Source: Myxococcales bacterium (GTDB lineage Bacteria > Myxococcota > B64-G9). From it: 61,796 nt of DNA. The stretch spans positions 1 to 61,796 of the forward strand of contig JAAZNF010000010.1 in NCBI GenBank assembly GCA_012798435.1, written 5' to 3'. The translations under genes and the position numbers were made by a program. The notes below the pieces were generated by a model that was not told the DNA's origin, made no database searches, and was given only the letters and a program-made list of their open reading frames with translations. Shown piece after piece: positions 44,688-53,034 of this stretch (position 1 is its first letter; the number at the start of each line of letters is the position of its first letter).

Positions 44688-46336
44688 CTCCGCGTTCTCC
44701 TCGCCAGCACCTCGTCCTTGAGGCGCTTGATGTGCCCGCGGCCCAACGCCTTGACCTCGCAGCCAAGCTCGAAGTAGGCGCGGATGTCGTCGTCGCTCAG
44801 GATGCCGAAGCAGTCGATCACCGCCAGCGGCCCGCCGGCCCACTCCACCACCTGCCGCGGCGGAAGCGACAGGTACGGCCTGTGGGGCACCGCCAGGACC
44901 ACCGCCTCCACCCCCGAAAGCGCCCGCGCCAGATCCTTCTGCACTCGCACCTGTTTGAGCTTCTCCTGGTTATGGAAGAAGCGCGCCCAGCTCCAGCCCG
45001 GCTCGGGGTAGTCGTCCTGCAGCTCCAGCTCGTACCAGTGGTCCACGTAGGGATCGTGCACCCGCATCTCGGCGCCCATCTCGGAGAGCTTGCGCAAAAG
45101 GAGCTCCGAGCCGCTGTAGCGGGTGTCGCCCACGTCCTGGCGGTAGCTGGCGCCGCACAAGAGCACCTCGGCTCCGGCGATGTGCCGGCTCATGTTGCGC
45201 AAGGCGTCGCGCACCAGCTCGGCCGCGTGCAGGGCGCGGGTGTCGTTGATGTCCACCGCGGTCGGGGAGATGCGGAACACCCGGTCGCCGTCCTCGAACC
45301 CCAGCAGGTGCTGGTAGGCCCAGTAGCCCAGCCCGGCGTCCTTGGGCAGGCAGTAGCCGCCGATGCCCGGGCCGGGGAAGATGATGTTGTCGTGGGTGGG
45401 CCGCACCCGGATGGCCTGGATCACCTTGACCAGATCCACCCCGTTGCGCTCGGCGAACAGGCTCCATTCGTTGAGGAAGGCCAGGAGGGTGGCCCGGTAG
45501 GAGTTCTCCACGATCTTGGTGGTCTCGCTCTCGATGGGCCGGTCCATCACCGTGAGCGGGAAGCGCTCGGTGTGGATCACCTCGCGCAGGAATTTTTCCA
45601 CCCGGCGGCGCGACTCCGGGTTGCAGCCGGCGCACACCCGCCAGAAGTCGCGGATGGAGGCCACGTACTCCTTGCCGGGCATCACCCGCTCGAAACTGTG
45701 GGCCAGCAGGGGCTCGCTCCGGATGCCGCGGGCGGCGAAGGCGCGCTTCAGCAGCGGCCAGGCCACGAACTCGGTGGTGCCCGGGGCCACCGTGGTCTCG
45801 ATCAGGGTCAGGCACTCGGGGCGGATCTTTTCCCCGATGGTGCGAATGGTGGCCTCCAGCGCGGCCATCTCCACCGTCCCCTCGCGCATGGCCCCCAGGC
45901 GCGGCTTGCGAAAGTCGCACTGCACGTCCACGATGACGCAGTCGGCGAGCGAGAGGCAGTCGGGGTTGAAGGTGGCGGTGAGGGTGCGCTTCTCCAGCAC
46001 CACGCGCCGGATCATGGGGTCGACGTCCGGGTCCTCGGCCTTCACCGGGGAGACGCCGCGGTTGAGCATTGGGATCTTCCAGAAGCTCCGCGTGCTGGGG
46101 CGCTGGCAGCCGATGACGAACTTGCTGCTCTTGCCGGTCTTGGGGTCGACGGTATCGGCCACGATGGCGGCCATCACCGCGCCCACGAAGCCCAGGCCCA
46201 TCACCACCACTATCTCCTGGCCCGCAGCGCGGGCCTCGGCGACGAGCCGCTGCAAACGTTCGAGCTCGGCGGGGTACTCGGACGGGGCCGGCAACGCGAA
46301 GCGCTCGCCGTCGGGACTGGTGGCGTAGTCGCTCAT
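44684..46336 (-). CDS. UDP-glucose/GDP-mannose dehydrogenase family protein
   Basis: NAD-dependent sugar-nucleotide dehydrogenase of 550 residues. An N-terminal Rossmann domain has VVVMGLGFVGAVMA, the central domain has IESETTKIVENSYRATLLAF, and the catalytic Cys lies in GPGIGGYCLPKDAG. The C-terminal UDP-binding domain shows LLCGASYRQDVGDTRYSG. It is longer than usual (about 440), with an extra N-terminal stretch and inserts around residues 65-110. ATG 46336 has AGGAGATACCC upstream. Likely makes a uronic-acid nucleotide for polysaccharide. Confidence 0.9.
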   Translation of the reverse strand: MSDYATSPDGERFALPAPSEYPAELERLQRLVAEARAAGQEIVVVMGLGFVGAVMAAIVADTVDPKTGKSSKFVIGCQRPSTRSFWKIPMLNRGVSPVKAEDPDVDPMIRRVVLEKRTLTATFNPDCLSLADCVIVDVQCDFRKPRLGAMREGTVEMAALEATIRTIGEKIRPECLTLIETTVAPGTTEFVAWPLLKRAFAARGIRSEPLLAHSFERVMPGKEYVASIRDFWRVCAGCNPESRRRVEKFLREVIHTERFPLTVMDRPIESETTKIVENSYRATLLAFLNEWSLFAERNGVDLVKVIQAIRVRPTHDNIIFPGPGIGGYCLPKDAGLGYWAYQHLLGFEDGDRVFRISPTAVDINDTRALHAAELVRDALRNMSRHIAGAEVLLCGASYRQDVGDTRYSGSELLLRKLSEMGAEMRVHDPYVDHWYELELQDDYPEPGWSWARFFHNQEKLKQVRVQKDLARALSGVEAVVLAVPHRPYLSLPPRQVVEWAGGPLAVIDCFGILSDDDIRAYFELGCEVKALGRGHIKRLKDEVLARRTRR

Positions 46337-46345
46337 GGGTATCTC

Positions 46346-47542
46346 CTAGAACCTCGCGCCTAGCAGGATCTGGCCGCCGCCGCGGGGGTCGGGTGCGAAC
46401 TGCAAGTGGAAGGCGCCGGCCGCGGGCGGGGCCGGCATCTCGGCCGGCGGCTCCAGCCCCAGCTCCCGCGCCAACGAGCGATTGGCCTCGCGGATCAGCG
46501 TCTCGGCCTCCTCCCGGCTGATGAGGTGCTCGGCGGGGTACGGCCCCCCGGCCAGATCGGCCCGCGGGCCGTAGGTGAGCCACAGCACCAGGCCCACCAC
46601 GCCGGCCGCCAGCCCCACCCCCGACACCACCCCGGCCGCGGTGAGCCCGTCGTCAGAACCCGTCTTGAACAGCGGCATGGCCACGCCGGCCGCCACGAAT
46701 CCACCCAGGGTGAGCCCGATGCCCACGTTGCGGATGGTCTTCATGGTGGAGATGTCGCCCTGCATGCGCTGCACCAGATCGGTGCGGCCCGCCCGCTCCG
46801 CCAGGGACAGCTCCCCCACCGGCTGGTCCTCGCCGGTGACGATCATCCAGTCGCGGTGCACCAGCGCCGGGGCCACCTCGAAGCTCACCGCGGAATGCCG
46901 GCCCACCAGCGCGATGGCCCCCCCGCCGCGCTGGATCTCCAGCCGGCCCGCCAGGCGCAGGGCGCGCCGCGCGTACTCATCGCGCACGTCCAGGACCGGG
47001 GCCGACGGTTGGCCATCCCCGCTCTCGGGCTGGGCCACCGGCGCCACGGGGGGCGGCGGCGCAGGCGGTGGCGCGGGCGGCGGCTGCAGGCCGGGAGGTA
47101 GGGCACCGAGGCGCACCACCCGGTCGAGGCGCAGCGTGCCCTGAACGTCCACCAGGGTCAGGGCACAGTCATAGGCCTCGACGGTGCGGATGACCATGAG
47201 GTGCAGCACCGCCTCCACCCCGAGCTTGGCGGCGATTTCCCCGAGCGCTGCCGGCTCCAGGCGGTACTCGACACCCACCGTCTCACGGACCTTGGCCGGG
47301 GGCACCACCCGCAAGCCTTCCCGGCCGCCGAGCGCCTTGAGGACCTCTCCCTCCAGGCCCGAGAGATCCTCGTTGGTGCCGGTGGCCTCGAGGGGAAGCA
47401 GCGCCAGCGAGCCGACATTTCCCGTCGCCTCGGCAAGGGCCGTCTGCAGCGGCGCCAGGTCCGGGGAGCCCTCGGCTCCCGCCTCGCCGGCCAGCGCCAG
47501 CGCAGGACTCGCCAGGAAAAGCAGCAACCCGCAGGTCTTCAT
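46346..47542 (-). CDS. Exported protein with Pro-rich linker and membrane hairpin
   Basis: Protein of 398 residues. Signal peptide (about 1-19). A TolB-N/LpoB-like alpha/beta region at about 30-145 (VGSLALLPLEATG, LGVEAVLHLMVIRTV) precedes a Pro/Ala linker (about 150-175). Then come a beta-rich stretch and a hydrophobic pair (about 275-330) that could be one or two membrane helices. The last 60 residues end LQFAPDPRGGGQILLGARF, a strand-like C-terminus. It lies nine bases before the sugar dehydrogenase gene. I do not recognise a family with certainty. Confidence 0.75.
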   Translation of the reverse strand: MKTCGLLLFLASPALALAGEAGAEGSPDLAPLQTALAEATGNVGSLALLPLEATGTNEDLSGLEGEVLKALGGREGLRVVPPAKVRETVGVEYRLEPAALGEIAAKLGVEAVLHLMVIRTVEAYDCALTLVDVQGTLRLDRVVRLGALPPGLQPPPAPPPAPPPPVAPVAQPESGDGQPSAPVLDVRDEYARRALRLAGRLEIQRGGGAIALVGRHSAVSFEVAPALVHRDWMIVTGEDQPVGELSLAERAGRTDLVQRMQGDISTMKTIRNVGIGLTLGGFVAAGVAMPLFKTGSDDGLTAAGVVSGVGLAAGVVGLVLWLTYGPRADLAGGPYPAEHLISREEAETLIREANRSLARELGLEPPAEMPAPPAAGAFHLQFAPDPRGGGQILLGARF

Positions 47543-47599
47543 GTCGCCCGCCTTTCTCCAGACGGCGTCATCCTAGCGCCGGACGGGCACGGCCACAAG

Positions 47600-48409
47600 T
47601 CAGCCCAGCCCCCGGTCCTCCAGGTCCTCCTCCGAGAGCCCGAGCCGGTGGCCCACCTCGTGCAGCACAGTCTTGCGGATCTCCGCGGTGAGCTCCTCCC
47701 GGCTGCGGGCGAAGCGTTCCAGGTTCTTCTGGTACAGCACGATCTCGCCCGGCCACTGGCTCCCCGGATCCAGCAGCGACTCCTCGCGCAACGAGTGCCC
47801 GCGGAACATCCCCAGGATCTCGGGGCTGAGCGGCGGGTCGGCCGCGCGCAGATCGTTTTCGGCCGGGTAGGGTTCGACCAGCACCGGGGTGTTCTCGAGC
47901 GCCCGGCGCACCGGTTCGGGAAGCTCCCGTAGCGCCTCCTCCACGCAGGCGTCGAAATCGGCCTGCGGCATCTCGATGGGCAGGTGGTAGCTCTCCGGCA
48001 GGAGCAGCACCGCCCGCTCGAGGTGGCGGCGGGCCGAGCGCTCCTTGCCGCGGCGCTCGTCCAGGATCGACAGCACCCAGTGCACCTCCGCCAGGTCGCC
48101 TTGCGCGGCGTTGGCCCGGCGCATGATGCCGTCGGCCTCCGCGAGCTTGGCCTGTTCGAACAGCGCAAGCCCGAGCCCCGACAGGATCAGGCCATCCCCG
48201 GGCAGCAGCCGATCGGCCTCGCGGTAGGCGCCCTCGGCCCGAGCCGGCTCGCCGAGATCGAGCAGGGCCTCCCCGCGCAGGTAGTGGGCGTCGGGGTTCT
48301 CGGGGTCGAGGCGCGCGGCGGCCTCGGCGCTCTCCAGCGCCGCCTCGGGGTCGCCAGCCGAGAGCGCCTCCTCGGCCTCGGTGAGCCTTTTCTCCACGCC
48401 GCTTGCCAT
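47600..48409 (-). CDS. TPR protein with C-terminal zincin-type metallopeptidase domain
   Basis: Protein of 269 residues from ATG 48409; an in-frame TTG at 48448 lies in the promoter. TPR-like repeats fill about 1-125, then a zincin domain similar to the small MPN-unrelated metallopeptidase family (Zincin_1): PEPVRRALENTPVLVEPYP and the active-site KTVLHEVGHRLGLSEEDLE, giving HExxH with a downstream Glu/Asp ligand. No signal peptide, so cytoplasmic. No Shine-Dalgarno is present and the putative promoter would begin transcription about three bases before the ATG. Confidence 0.88.
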   Translation of the reverse strand: MASGVEKRLTEAEEALSAGDPEAALESAEAAARLDPENPDAHYLRGEALLDLGEPARAEGAYREADRLLPGDGLILSGLGLALFEQAKLAEADGIMRRANAAQGDLAEVHWVLSILDERRGKERSARRHLERAVLLLPESYHLPIEMPQADFDACVEEALRELPEPVRRALENTPVLVEPYPAENDLRAADPPLSPEILGMFRGHSLREESLLDPGSQWPGEIVLYQKNLERFARSREELTAEIRKTVLHEVGHRLGLSEEDLEDRGLG

Positions 48410-48418
48410 CGCGCCGGG

Positions 48419-48448
48419 AGTGTAGAAACATCCCCGTGGCCGGGTCAA
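48419..48448 (-). promoter_or_regulatory. Possible promoter of the TPR-metallopeptidase gene
   Basis: On the minus strand -35 TTGACC (48443-48448, five of six) and -10 TACACT (48419-48424, four of six) are 18 bases apart. Predicted transcription start is near 48412, three bases before the ATG at 48409, so the mRNA would be almost leaderless. Confidence 0.45.
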
Positions 48449-48462
48449 ATCGGGAGGATGTC

Positions 48463-48906
48463 ATGCGCGCCTTCGCGGTCCTGATGTTGTGCGTGTCGTT
48501 CGGCGCTGCCGCCGCCCCGCCCGCCGGTGAGCCGGTCACCGCGCGCCAGGTGGCCTACCGGCTGCTGCGCTCGCTGTCGCACGGCGACCTGGCGCAGGCG
48601 CGCGAGCTCGCCTTGAGCGGCGAGGAGTTTCGCGCCCTGTCCCGGCGCGCGCAGTCGGCCGCGGACTACCAGAAGACCCGGGACGCCTTCCTCGACAGCG
48701 TCGCCCACGATCTGCGGGCAGGGCTCGTCTTCCGTGACGCCGAGGTGGTCGACTGCCTGGTGCTGCCCGAGAGCGACAAGAACCACCGCCTGGTGCTGGC
48801 GGTGGTGTACGCCCATTTTTTCATGCCGGACGGCAAGCCACTCGAACACCCGCTGGCGTTGACCTTCGTGCAGGCGGGCGAGGGCTGGAAGCTTCTGGTG
48901 CGTTAG
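48463..48906 (+). CDS. Small exported protein of unknown function
   Basis: Protein of 147 residues with GGGAGGATGTC before the ATG. A signal peptide ends near GAAAAPPAG (about residue 20). The mature part is alpha/beta with a hydrophobic core (LVLAVVYAHFFMP) and resembles the general shape of NTF2-like or DUF4864-type proteins: a start ARQVAYRLLRSLSHGDLAQARELAL, strands, and a final LALTFVQAGEGWKLLVR. One cysteine. It lies 13 bases before coaBC and may share its message. Confidence 0.75.
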   Translation: MRAFAVLMLCVSFGAAAAPPAGEPVTARQVAYRLLRSLSHGDLAQARELALSGEEFRALSRRAQSAADYQKTRDAFLDSVAHDLRAGLVFRDAEVVDCLVLPESDKNHRLVLAVVYAHFFMPDGKPLEHPLALTFVQAGEGWKLLVR

Positions 48907-48919
48907 ATTAGAGGACGAC

Positions 48920-50137
48920 ATGCACAAACTCGAAGATCGCACCGTGGTCCTGGGCGTCAGCGGCGGCATCGCCGCCTACCGCGCCTGCGAGCTGTGCCGG
49001 CTGCTGGTCAAGGAGGGTGCCCGGGTGGCGGTGGTCATGACCGAACCAGCCGCGCGCCTGGTCGGTCCGGCCACCTTCCAGGCTCTCAGCGGCCGGCCGG
49101 TGGAGGTGGGCTGGGGCGGCGCCTCTTCGGCCGCTGGCATGGAGCACATCGACCTCGGCCGCGACGCGGACGCGATCGTCGTGGCCCCGGCCACGGCCAA
49201 CACCCTGGCCAAGATCCGGCTGGGCCTGGCCGACAACCTGCTCACCTCATCGGTACTGGCCAGCCGCTGCCCGCTGGTGCTGGCCCCGGCCATGAACACC
49301 CGCATGTGGGAGAACCCGGCCACCCGCGAGAACCTGGCCTGGCTGCACACGCAAGCAAGGGTCTGGCTGGTGGGGCCGGACCAGGGCCCGCTCGCCTGCG
49401 GCGAGGAGGGGGCCGGGCGCATGGCCGAGCCCGCCGCCATCCTGGAGGCGGTGTGCGCCGCGCTGCGGCCGGCCGACCTGGCCGGGGCGCGCCTGCTGGT
49501 CAGCGCCGGGCCCACTCGCGAGGCCATCGACCCGGTGCGCTACCTCTCCAACCGCAGCAGCGGAAAGATGGGGTATGCCCTGGCCGCGGCCGCGGCCCGC
49601 CGCGGGGCGAAGGTGGTGCTGGTGAGCGGTCCCACCGCGCTCCCCGTTCCGCCCGGCGTGGAGCACGTGCCGGTATCCTGCGCCGCCGAGATGGCCCGCG
49701 AAGTGAAGAGCCGCGCCGGGCGCTGCGACGCGCTGCTGATGGCGGCAGCGGTGGCCGACTTCACCGTGGCCCGGCCGGCACGCGCCAAGCTCAAGAAGGA
49801 TCGCGTCCAGGGTCCGCTGCGCCTCACCCTGGTCCCCACCGAGGACATCCTGGCATCGCTGGGCCGCGCGCGCCGGGGACGGCGGCCGTTGCTGGTCGGG
49901 TTCGCCGCCGAGACCGGCGACCCGGTGCCGGCGGCGAAGAGCAAGCTCGAAAAAAAGCGCCTCGACCTGGTGGTGGCCAACGACGTGAGCGAGGCGGGGG
50001 CGGGCTTCGAGGTGGACACCAACCACCTCTACCTGGTGGAGAAGGACGGCGTGCGCGAGATCCCCCCTGCCTCCAAGGAGGCTTGCGCCGAGCGCATCCT
50101 CGACCGGCTGGCCGAGCGGCTCAAGACCAGGCGCTGA
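48920..50137 (+). CDS. coaBC: Bifunctional phosphopantothenoylcysteine decarboxylase / phosphopantothenate-cysteine ligase
   Basis: Two steps of coenzyme A synthesis in one protein of 405 residues. The N-terminal flavoprotein decarboxylase (CoaC, about 1-185) shows GVSGGIAAYRACEL, the active His in MEHIDLGRDAD, PAMNTRMWENPAT and the catalytic Cys in LACGEEGAGRMAE. The C-terminal CTP-dependent ligase (CoaB) has SAGPTREAIDPVRYLSNRSS with GKMGYALA, AAVADFTV and the active Lys in KLKK, then FAAETGD and LDLVVANDV. Length and motif order are standard. Confidence 0.97.
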   Translation: MHKLEDRTVVLGVSGGIAAYRACELCRLLVKEGARVAVVMTEPAARLVGPATFQALSGRPVEVGWGGASSAAGMEHIDLGRDADAIVVAPATANTLAKIRLGLADNLLTSSVLASRCPLVLAPAMNTRMWENPATRENLAWLHTQARVWLVGPDQGPLACGEEGAGRMAEPAAILEAVCAALRPADLAGARLLVSAGPTREAIDPVRYLSNRSSGKMGYALAAAAARRGAKVVLVSGPTALPVPPGVEHVPVSCAAEMAREVKSRAGRCDALLMAAAVADFTVARPARAKLKKDRVQGPLRLTLVPTEDILASLGRARRGRRPLLVGFAAETGDPVPAAKSKLEKKRLDLVVANDVSEAGAGFEVDTNHLYLVEKDGVREIPPASKEACAERILDRLAERLKTRR

Positions 50138-50215
50138 GCCCCGTTTTTCAGCTTGAAGTTGACACGGAAAACCAAGGAGAAAACCTTCAGGATACAAACC
50201 GGAGAGACAGGTAAC

Positions 50216-50246
50216 AGTCCGGCACATCGCGGACACGAACCGGACT
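50216..50246 (+). terminator. Possible hairpin terminator after coaBC
   Basis: AGTCCGG (50216-50222) pairs perfectly with CCGGACT (50240-50246) around a 17-base loop, and a short T run (about 50259-50262) comes 12 bases later. The loop is long and the T run short, so termination is only a possibility. Confidence 0.3.
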
Positions 50247-50319
50247 ATTCCTGAACAGCTTTTCACCCACCTAGCCCCCGCCCACAGCAACCCCAGCAAC
50301 CCAGCAACCGGTGCCACCC

Positions 50320-50351
50320 GCCCCGGAATTGCCCCGGAATTCCCCGGAATT
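50320..50351. repeat. Three tandem copies of (G)CCCCGGAATT
   Basis: Three units (50320-50330, 50331-50341, 50342-50351) with a period of 11 bases; the third lacks the leading G. The period is close to one helical turn of DNA, so the units would face the same side of the helix, as binding sites for one protein might. Each carries GGAATT/AATTCC. Confidence 0.7.
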
Positions 50352-50418
50352 AGTTATTAATCAATGGATTACGTCATGGACTGGTGGCTTGTGACACCGG
50401 AACCGGCGGGTGGCGCGC

Positions 50419-50871
50419 CTACTCCTTGTTGCAATCCCCGGTGCCGACGCAGCTCAGTTTGCACTCCTTGTCCTTGTCTTTTTCCGGATCCTCGATCTTG
50501 GGGCAATCCTTGAGGGTGCAGTCGCCGGCGCCCATGCAGCTCAAACTGCAGCCGCCGCCGGGGCAGGAGACGGTGGTGTTGCCGGCGCCCATGGCCTTGA
50601 CCGCGCACTGGCCGGCCTTGCAGTCCACCTTGCCGTTGCCCGAGCCCATGAGGCTCGCCTTGCAGCCGCCGGCGTCGCACTTGAGCGAGCAGTTGCCGGC
50701 GCCCTTGCAGGAGACCTCGCAGCCCTTGCCGGTGCACACGAAGTCGCAGTTCGCGACCCCGACGCAGGAGCAGTCCTTGCCGGGATCGCACTTCTTGTCG
50801 GCAGCCCAGACCAGCGAAGCCGCCACAGCCACCAGGGCCAGCGCCACAACCAGCATCGTCGCTCTTTTCAA
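50419..50871 (-). CDS. Small exported protein made of 19-residue cysteine repeats
   Basis: Protein of 150 residues from TTG 50871, with a near-perfect Shine-Dalgarno AGGAGGTGACCC. A signal peptide ends at about residue 23 (WAAD). The mature chain of about 127 residues has 20 cysteines. Residues 46-121 are four exact-length 19-residue repeats of the form C-x4-C-x3-X-x-G-x-G-(N/D)-X-x3; flanking stretches 28-45 and 123-150 are two looser copies. X at positions 10 and 16 is Cys in both or in neither. Gly spacing suggests a narrow beta-solenoid held by disulfides. No known family assigned. Confidence 0.85.
   Translation of the reverse strand: MKRATMLVVALALVAVAASLVWAADKKCDPGKDCSCVGVANCDFVCTGKGCEVSCKGAGNCSLKCDAGGCKASLMGSGNGKVDCKAGQCAVKAMGAGNTTVSCPGGGCSLSCMGAGDCTLKDCPKIEDPEKDKDKECKLSCVGTGDCNKE
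50509..50736 (-). repeat. DNA encoding four tandem 57-base (19-residue) repeats
   Basis: Four in-phase units of 57 bases inside the Cys-repeat gene, encoding residues 46-64, 65-83, 84-102 and 103-121. Protein spacing is exact while the DNA has diverged, so the array is old or under selection at protein level. Confidence 0.8.
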
Positions 50872-50918
50872 GGGTCACCTCCTGATTCGCCGAGTTCGGC
50901 GGGGTGTAGGTCCGGGGC

Positions 50919-50947
50919 ATCCTGGAGTTTTTGCCGGCGCTTGTCAA
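50919..50947 (-). promoter_or_regulatory. Possible promoter of the Cys-repeat gene
   Basis: On the minus strand a perfect -35 TTGACA (50942-50947) is followed after 17 bases by CAGGAT (50919-50924, three of six), about 48 bases before the start. Confidence 0.45.
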
Positions 50948-50984
50948 CAGGGCTGGCGCCACGCCCAAGGAACCCCGCCTCGCC

Positions 50985-51013
50985 TTGACACGTCTACAGG
51001 GGAAGCGGAGAAT
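50985..51013 (+). promoter_or_regulatory. Promoter of the AgmX/PglI-domain operon
   Basis: Perfect -35 TTGACA (50985-50990) and -10 GAGAAT (51008-51013, four of six) with a 17-base spacer, about 30 bases before the ATG at 51043. It is divergent from the promoter of the Cys-repeat gene. Confidence 0.65.
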
Positions 51014-51042
51014 CGCGCCGGAGAAACGACCCAAGGACGCTC

Positions 51043-52425
51043 ATGCCCAACGCCTACCTTCGCTGCGCTTTGGTGTGGCAGAACACGCTCCTCGAAGAGC
51101 ACATGTTCGCCCCGCCGGCGCGGGTGAAGGTCGGGGACCGGGCCGGCACCACCTTCGCCATCTCCGCGCCAGGACTGGGGAAATCGCACCTCCTGTTCGA
51201 TCACGGCCGGGGCGGGTGCCGGCTGTTCCTCAAGGACGGCATCCTGGGCCGGCTGCGAATCGCGGGTCGCATCCGCGAGGTGGAGGAGATGCTGCGCGAC
51301 CCGGAGCTCGGACGGAGCAAGGACGGCAGCGCGGTGTGCGATCTCGCCGAGGGCGACGGCGGGGTGCTGGTCTTCGGCCAGGCGGGCCTGCTGTTCCAGT
51401 TCGTGCGCGAGCTCGGCGAGGTGGAGCGCTCGCGCCTCTCTGCCACCGCCGGCACGGATTCCTTCATGAACCGGGTGTTCGGGGCGGTGCTGGGCGTGGT
51501 GCTGCTGTTTTCCTTCGCCTCGCGGCTGTTCGCCAGCGCGCCTCAGAGCTTCACCGTGGAGCAGCTCCCCGATCGCATCGTCTCTTACGTCATCGAGGAT
51601 CCCGAGGCGGCCCGCAACTTCCGCGAGGAGCTGGACCGCCGGCGCGAGGAACAGAAGAAAGAGTTACGCCAGGCCGCCGTTGAGCAGAACCGTCCGGAGC
51701 GGGCCCGTCCCCGCCCCGGCCCCGAGGAAGACGCCGAGGAGAAGCGCATCCGCGAGCGGGTGACCGGCAAGGGCGTGGTGGGCGCCATCACCGTGGCCCG
51801 GCGCCAGAACGCCGCGCTCAAGAAGATCTTCGAGGAGGGCGGGCTCGACATGAGCCTCGGCTCGGCCCTGTCGGCCCTCGACCGCGGCGCCGCCACCGCC
51901 CGGGTGATCGGCTCCTCGGGCAAGAACGGCGAGCTGGCCGCTCCCGGCTCGGCCCTGCTGGAGCGCTCCGGCGTCGCCAACCCCATGGGCGAGGGCGCCG
52001 CGCCGGCCACCGGCCTCACGGGCCGGCGCGCGGGAGGCGGGGTGCCCCTCCCGGACCGGCGCGAGGCCGAGGTGGTCATCGCGGCCCCGGCCGCCGCCGG
52101 CGCCACCGTGACCGGCGGGGTGCTGGACAAGAAGGACATCTACGACGTGGTCATGCGAAACAAGGGCGCCATCCGCTACTGCTACGAGTCCCAGCTCATG
52201 CGCTTCCCCACCCTGCGCGGCCAGGTCGTCGTGGACTTCATCATCGAGCCGAACGGCTCCGTGCAGACCGCCAGCGTGCCCACCAACACCCTGTCGCAGG
52301 CCGAGGCCAAGGAGGCCGTGGCCAGCTGCCTGATCCGCCAGATCCGGCGCTGGATCTTCCCCAAGCCCCAGGGCGGCAAGGTGCGAGTGATCTGGCCCTT
52401 CACCTACGGGAGGGCCCGCGGATGA
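51043..52425 (+). CDS. AgmX/PglI C-terminal domain envelope protein
   Basis: Protein of 460 residues with AAGGACGCTC before the ATG. Residues 1-135 form an FHA-like or beta-rich cytoplasmic domain of unknown ligand, a single membrane helix lies at about 147-166, a charged linker follows, and a C-terminal TonB-like domain (about 360-455) has VMRNKGAIRYCYESQLMRF, RGQVVVDFIIEPNGSVQ and CLIRQIRRWIFPKPQGG. This domain occurs in Myxococcus gliding and envelope proteins such as AgmX. It probably spans the periplasm and may transmit energy or signal to outer-membrane partners. It overlaps the next gene as ATGA. Confidence 0.88.
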   Translation: MPNAYLRCALVWQNTLLEEHMFAPPARVKVGDRAGTTFAISAPGLGKSHLLFDHGRGGCRLFLKDGILGRLRIAGRIREVEEMLRDPELGRSKDGSAVCDLAEGDGGVLVFGQAGLLFQFVRELGEVERSRLSATAGTDSFMNRVFGAVLGVVLLFSFASRLFASAPQSFTVEQLPDRIVSYVIEDPEAARNFREELDRRREEQKKELRQAAVEQNRPERARPRPGPEEDAEEKRIRERVTGKGVVGAITVARRQNAALKKIFEEGGLDMSLGSALSALDRGAATARVIGSSGKNGELAAPGSALLERSGVANPMGEGAAPATGLTGRRAGGGVPLPDRREAEVVIAAPAAAGATVTGGVLDKKDIYDVVMRNKGAIRYCYESQLMRFPTLRGQVVVDFIIEPNGSVQTASVPTNTLSQAEAKEAVASCLIRQIRRWIFPKPQGGKVRVIWPFTYGRARG

Positions 52426-53033
52426 GGCTGGCCGCATGCTGCGCCATCGCCTTCGCCGCGCTCGCCGGCTGCCGGGCCGAGCGCTACTATGGCCCCTTCG
52501 CGCTCTCGGTGCCCGGGGCCGCCCGCGAGCACACCGTGTGGCGCACCTTCCGCCTGCCCCTCGGCGACGAAGCGCGCGCGCGGGACGAGCGCCGGGCGCG
52601 CTGCGAGCAGGAGGAGCCCGATCGCGCCGTACCCTGCGTGTGCGACTATCCCACCCTGCGAGTGAACACCTACGCGGTGCGAGTGGACTACCGGCTCCTC
52701 CACCGGCGCGGCGCCACCACCTACGCCACGGTGTGGCTGGGCCGCGAGGTCGAACCTCCGCTTCCGGAGCAGCTCCCCGACGCGCCCCAGGTGGAGGTGC
52801 TGGGCGAGCACCTGCACCGTCTGGAGGCGCTCGACGAGACCACGGACAGCTTCCAGGAGTCGGAGGTGGCCGATGCCGGCCTGAGTTTCTCCTTCGAGGA
52901 GTACCCCGACTGCCCCGGCACCTCCGTCTACCGCCCGGGCCCGACCGAGTTCTGGATCGGGCTCAGCCTGCCCGCGGAAGACGACGCCGAGCTTTCGCTG
53001 GACTTTTCGGTCCGCGTGCGGGAAAACCGCTGA
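52422..53033 (+). CDS. Predicted lipoprotein of the AgmX operon
   Basis: Protein of 203 residues whose ATG overlaps the AgmX-like stop. Signal peptide with lipobox LAGC (Cys17). The mature part has a few Cys residues (RRARCEQEE, VPCVCDYP, PDCPGTS) and a beta-rich core (VNTYAVRVDYRLL, TTYATVWLGREVE) ending LSLDFSVRVRENR, an immunoglobulin-like pattern. No known family. Tight coupling suggests an outer-membrane or periplasmic partner of the AgmX-like protein. Confidence 0.8.
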   Translation: MRLAACCAIAFAALAGCRAERYYGPFALSVPGAAREHTVWRTFRLPLGDEARARDERRARCEQEEPDRAVPCVCDYPTLRVNTYAVRVDYRLLHRRGATTYATVWLGREVEPPLPEQLPDAPQVEVLGEHLHRLEALDETTDSFQESEVADAGLSFSFEEYPDCPGTSVYRPGPTEFWIGLSLPAEDDAELSLDFSVRVRENR

Positions 53034-53034
53034 C

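Larger units (their letters stand above)
50138..50418. other. Intergenic region after coaBC with repeats and a hairpin
   Basis: About 280 bases between coaBC and the convergent Cys-repeat gene. It contains AT-richer blocks, an inverted repeat (50216-50246), a short run of CAGCAACC-like repeats (about 50285-50310), and three near-identical CCCCGGAATT units (50320-50351) followed by an AT stretch. No open frame with a ribosome site and no tRNA were seen. Confidence 0.6.

Noticed and set aside
50320-50351. Short direct repeats considered as a CRISPR array
   Set aside because: Units are 10-11 bases with no spacers and there are no cas genes.
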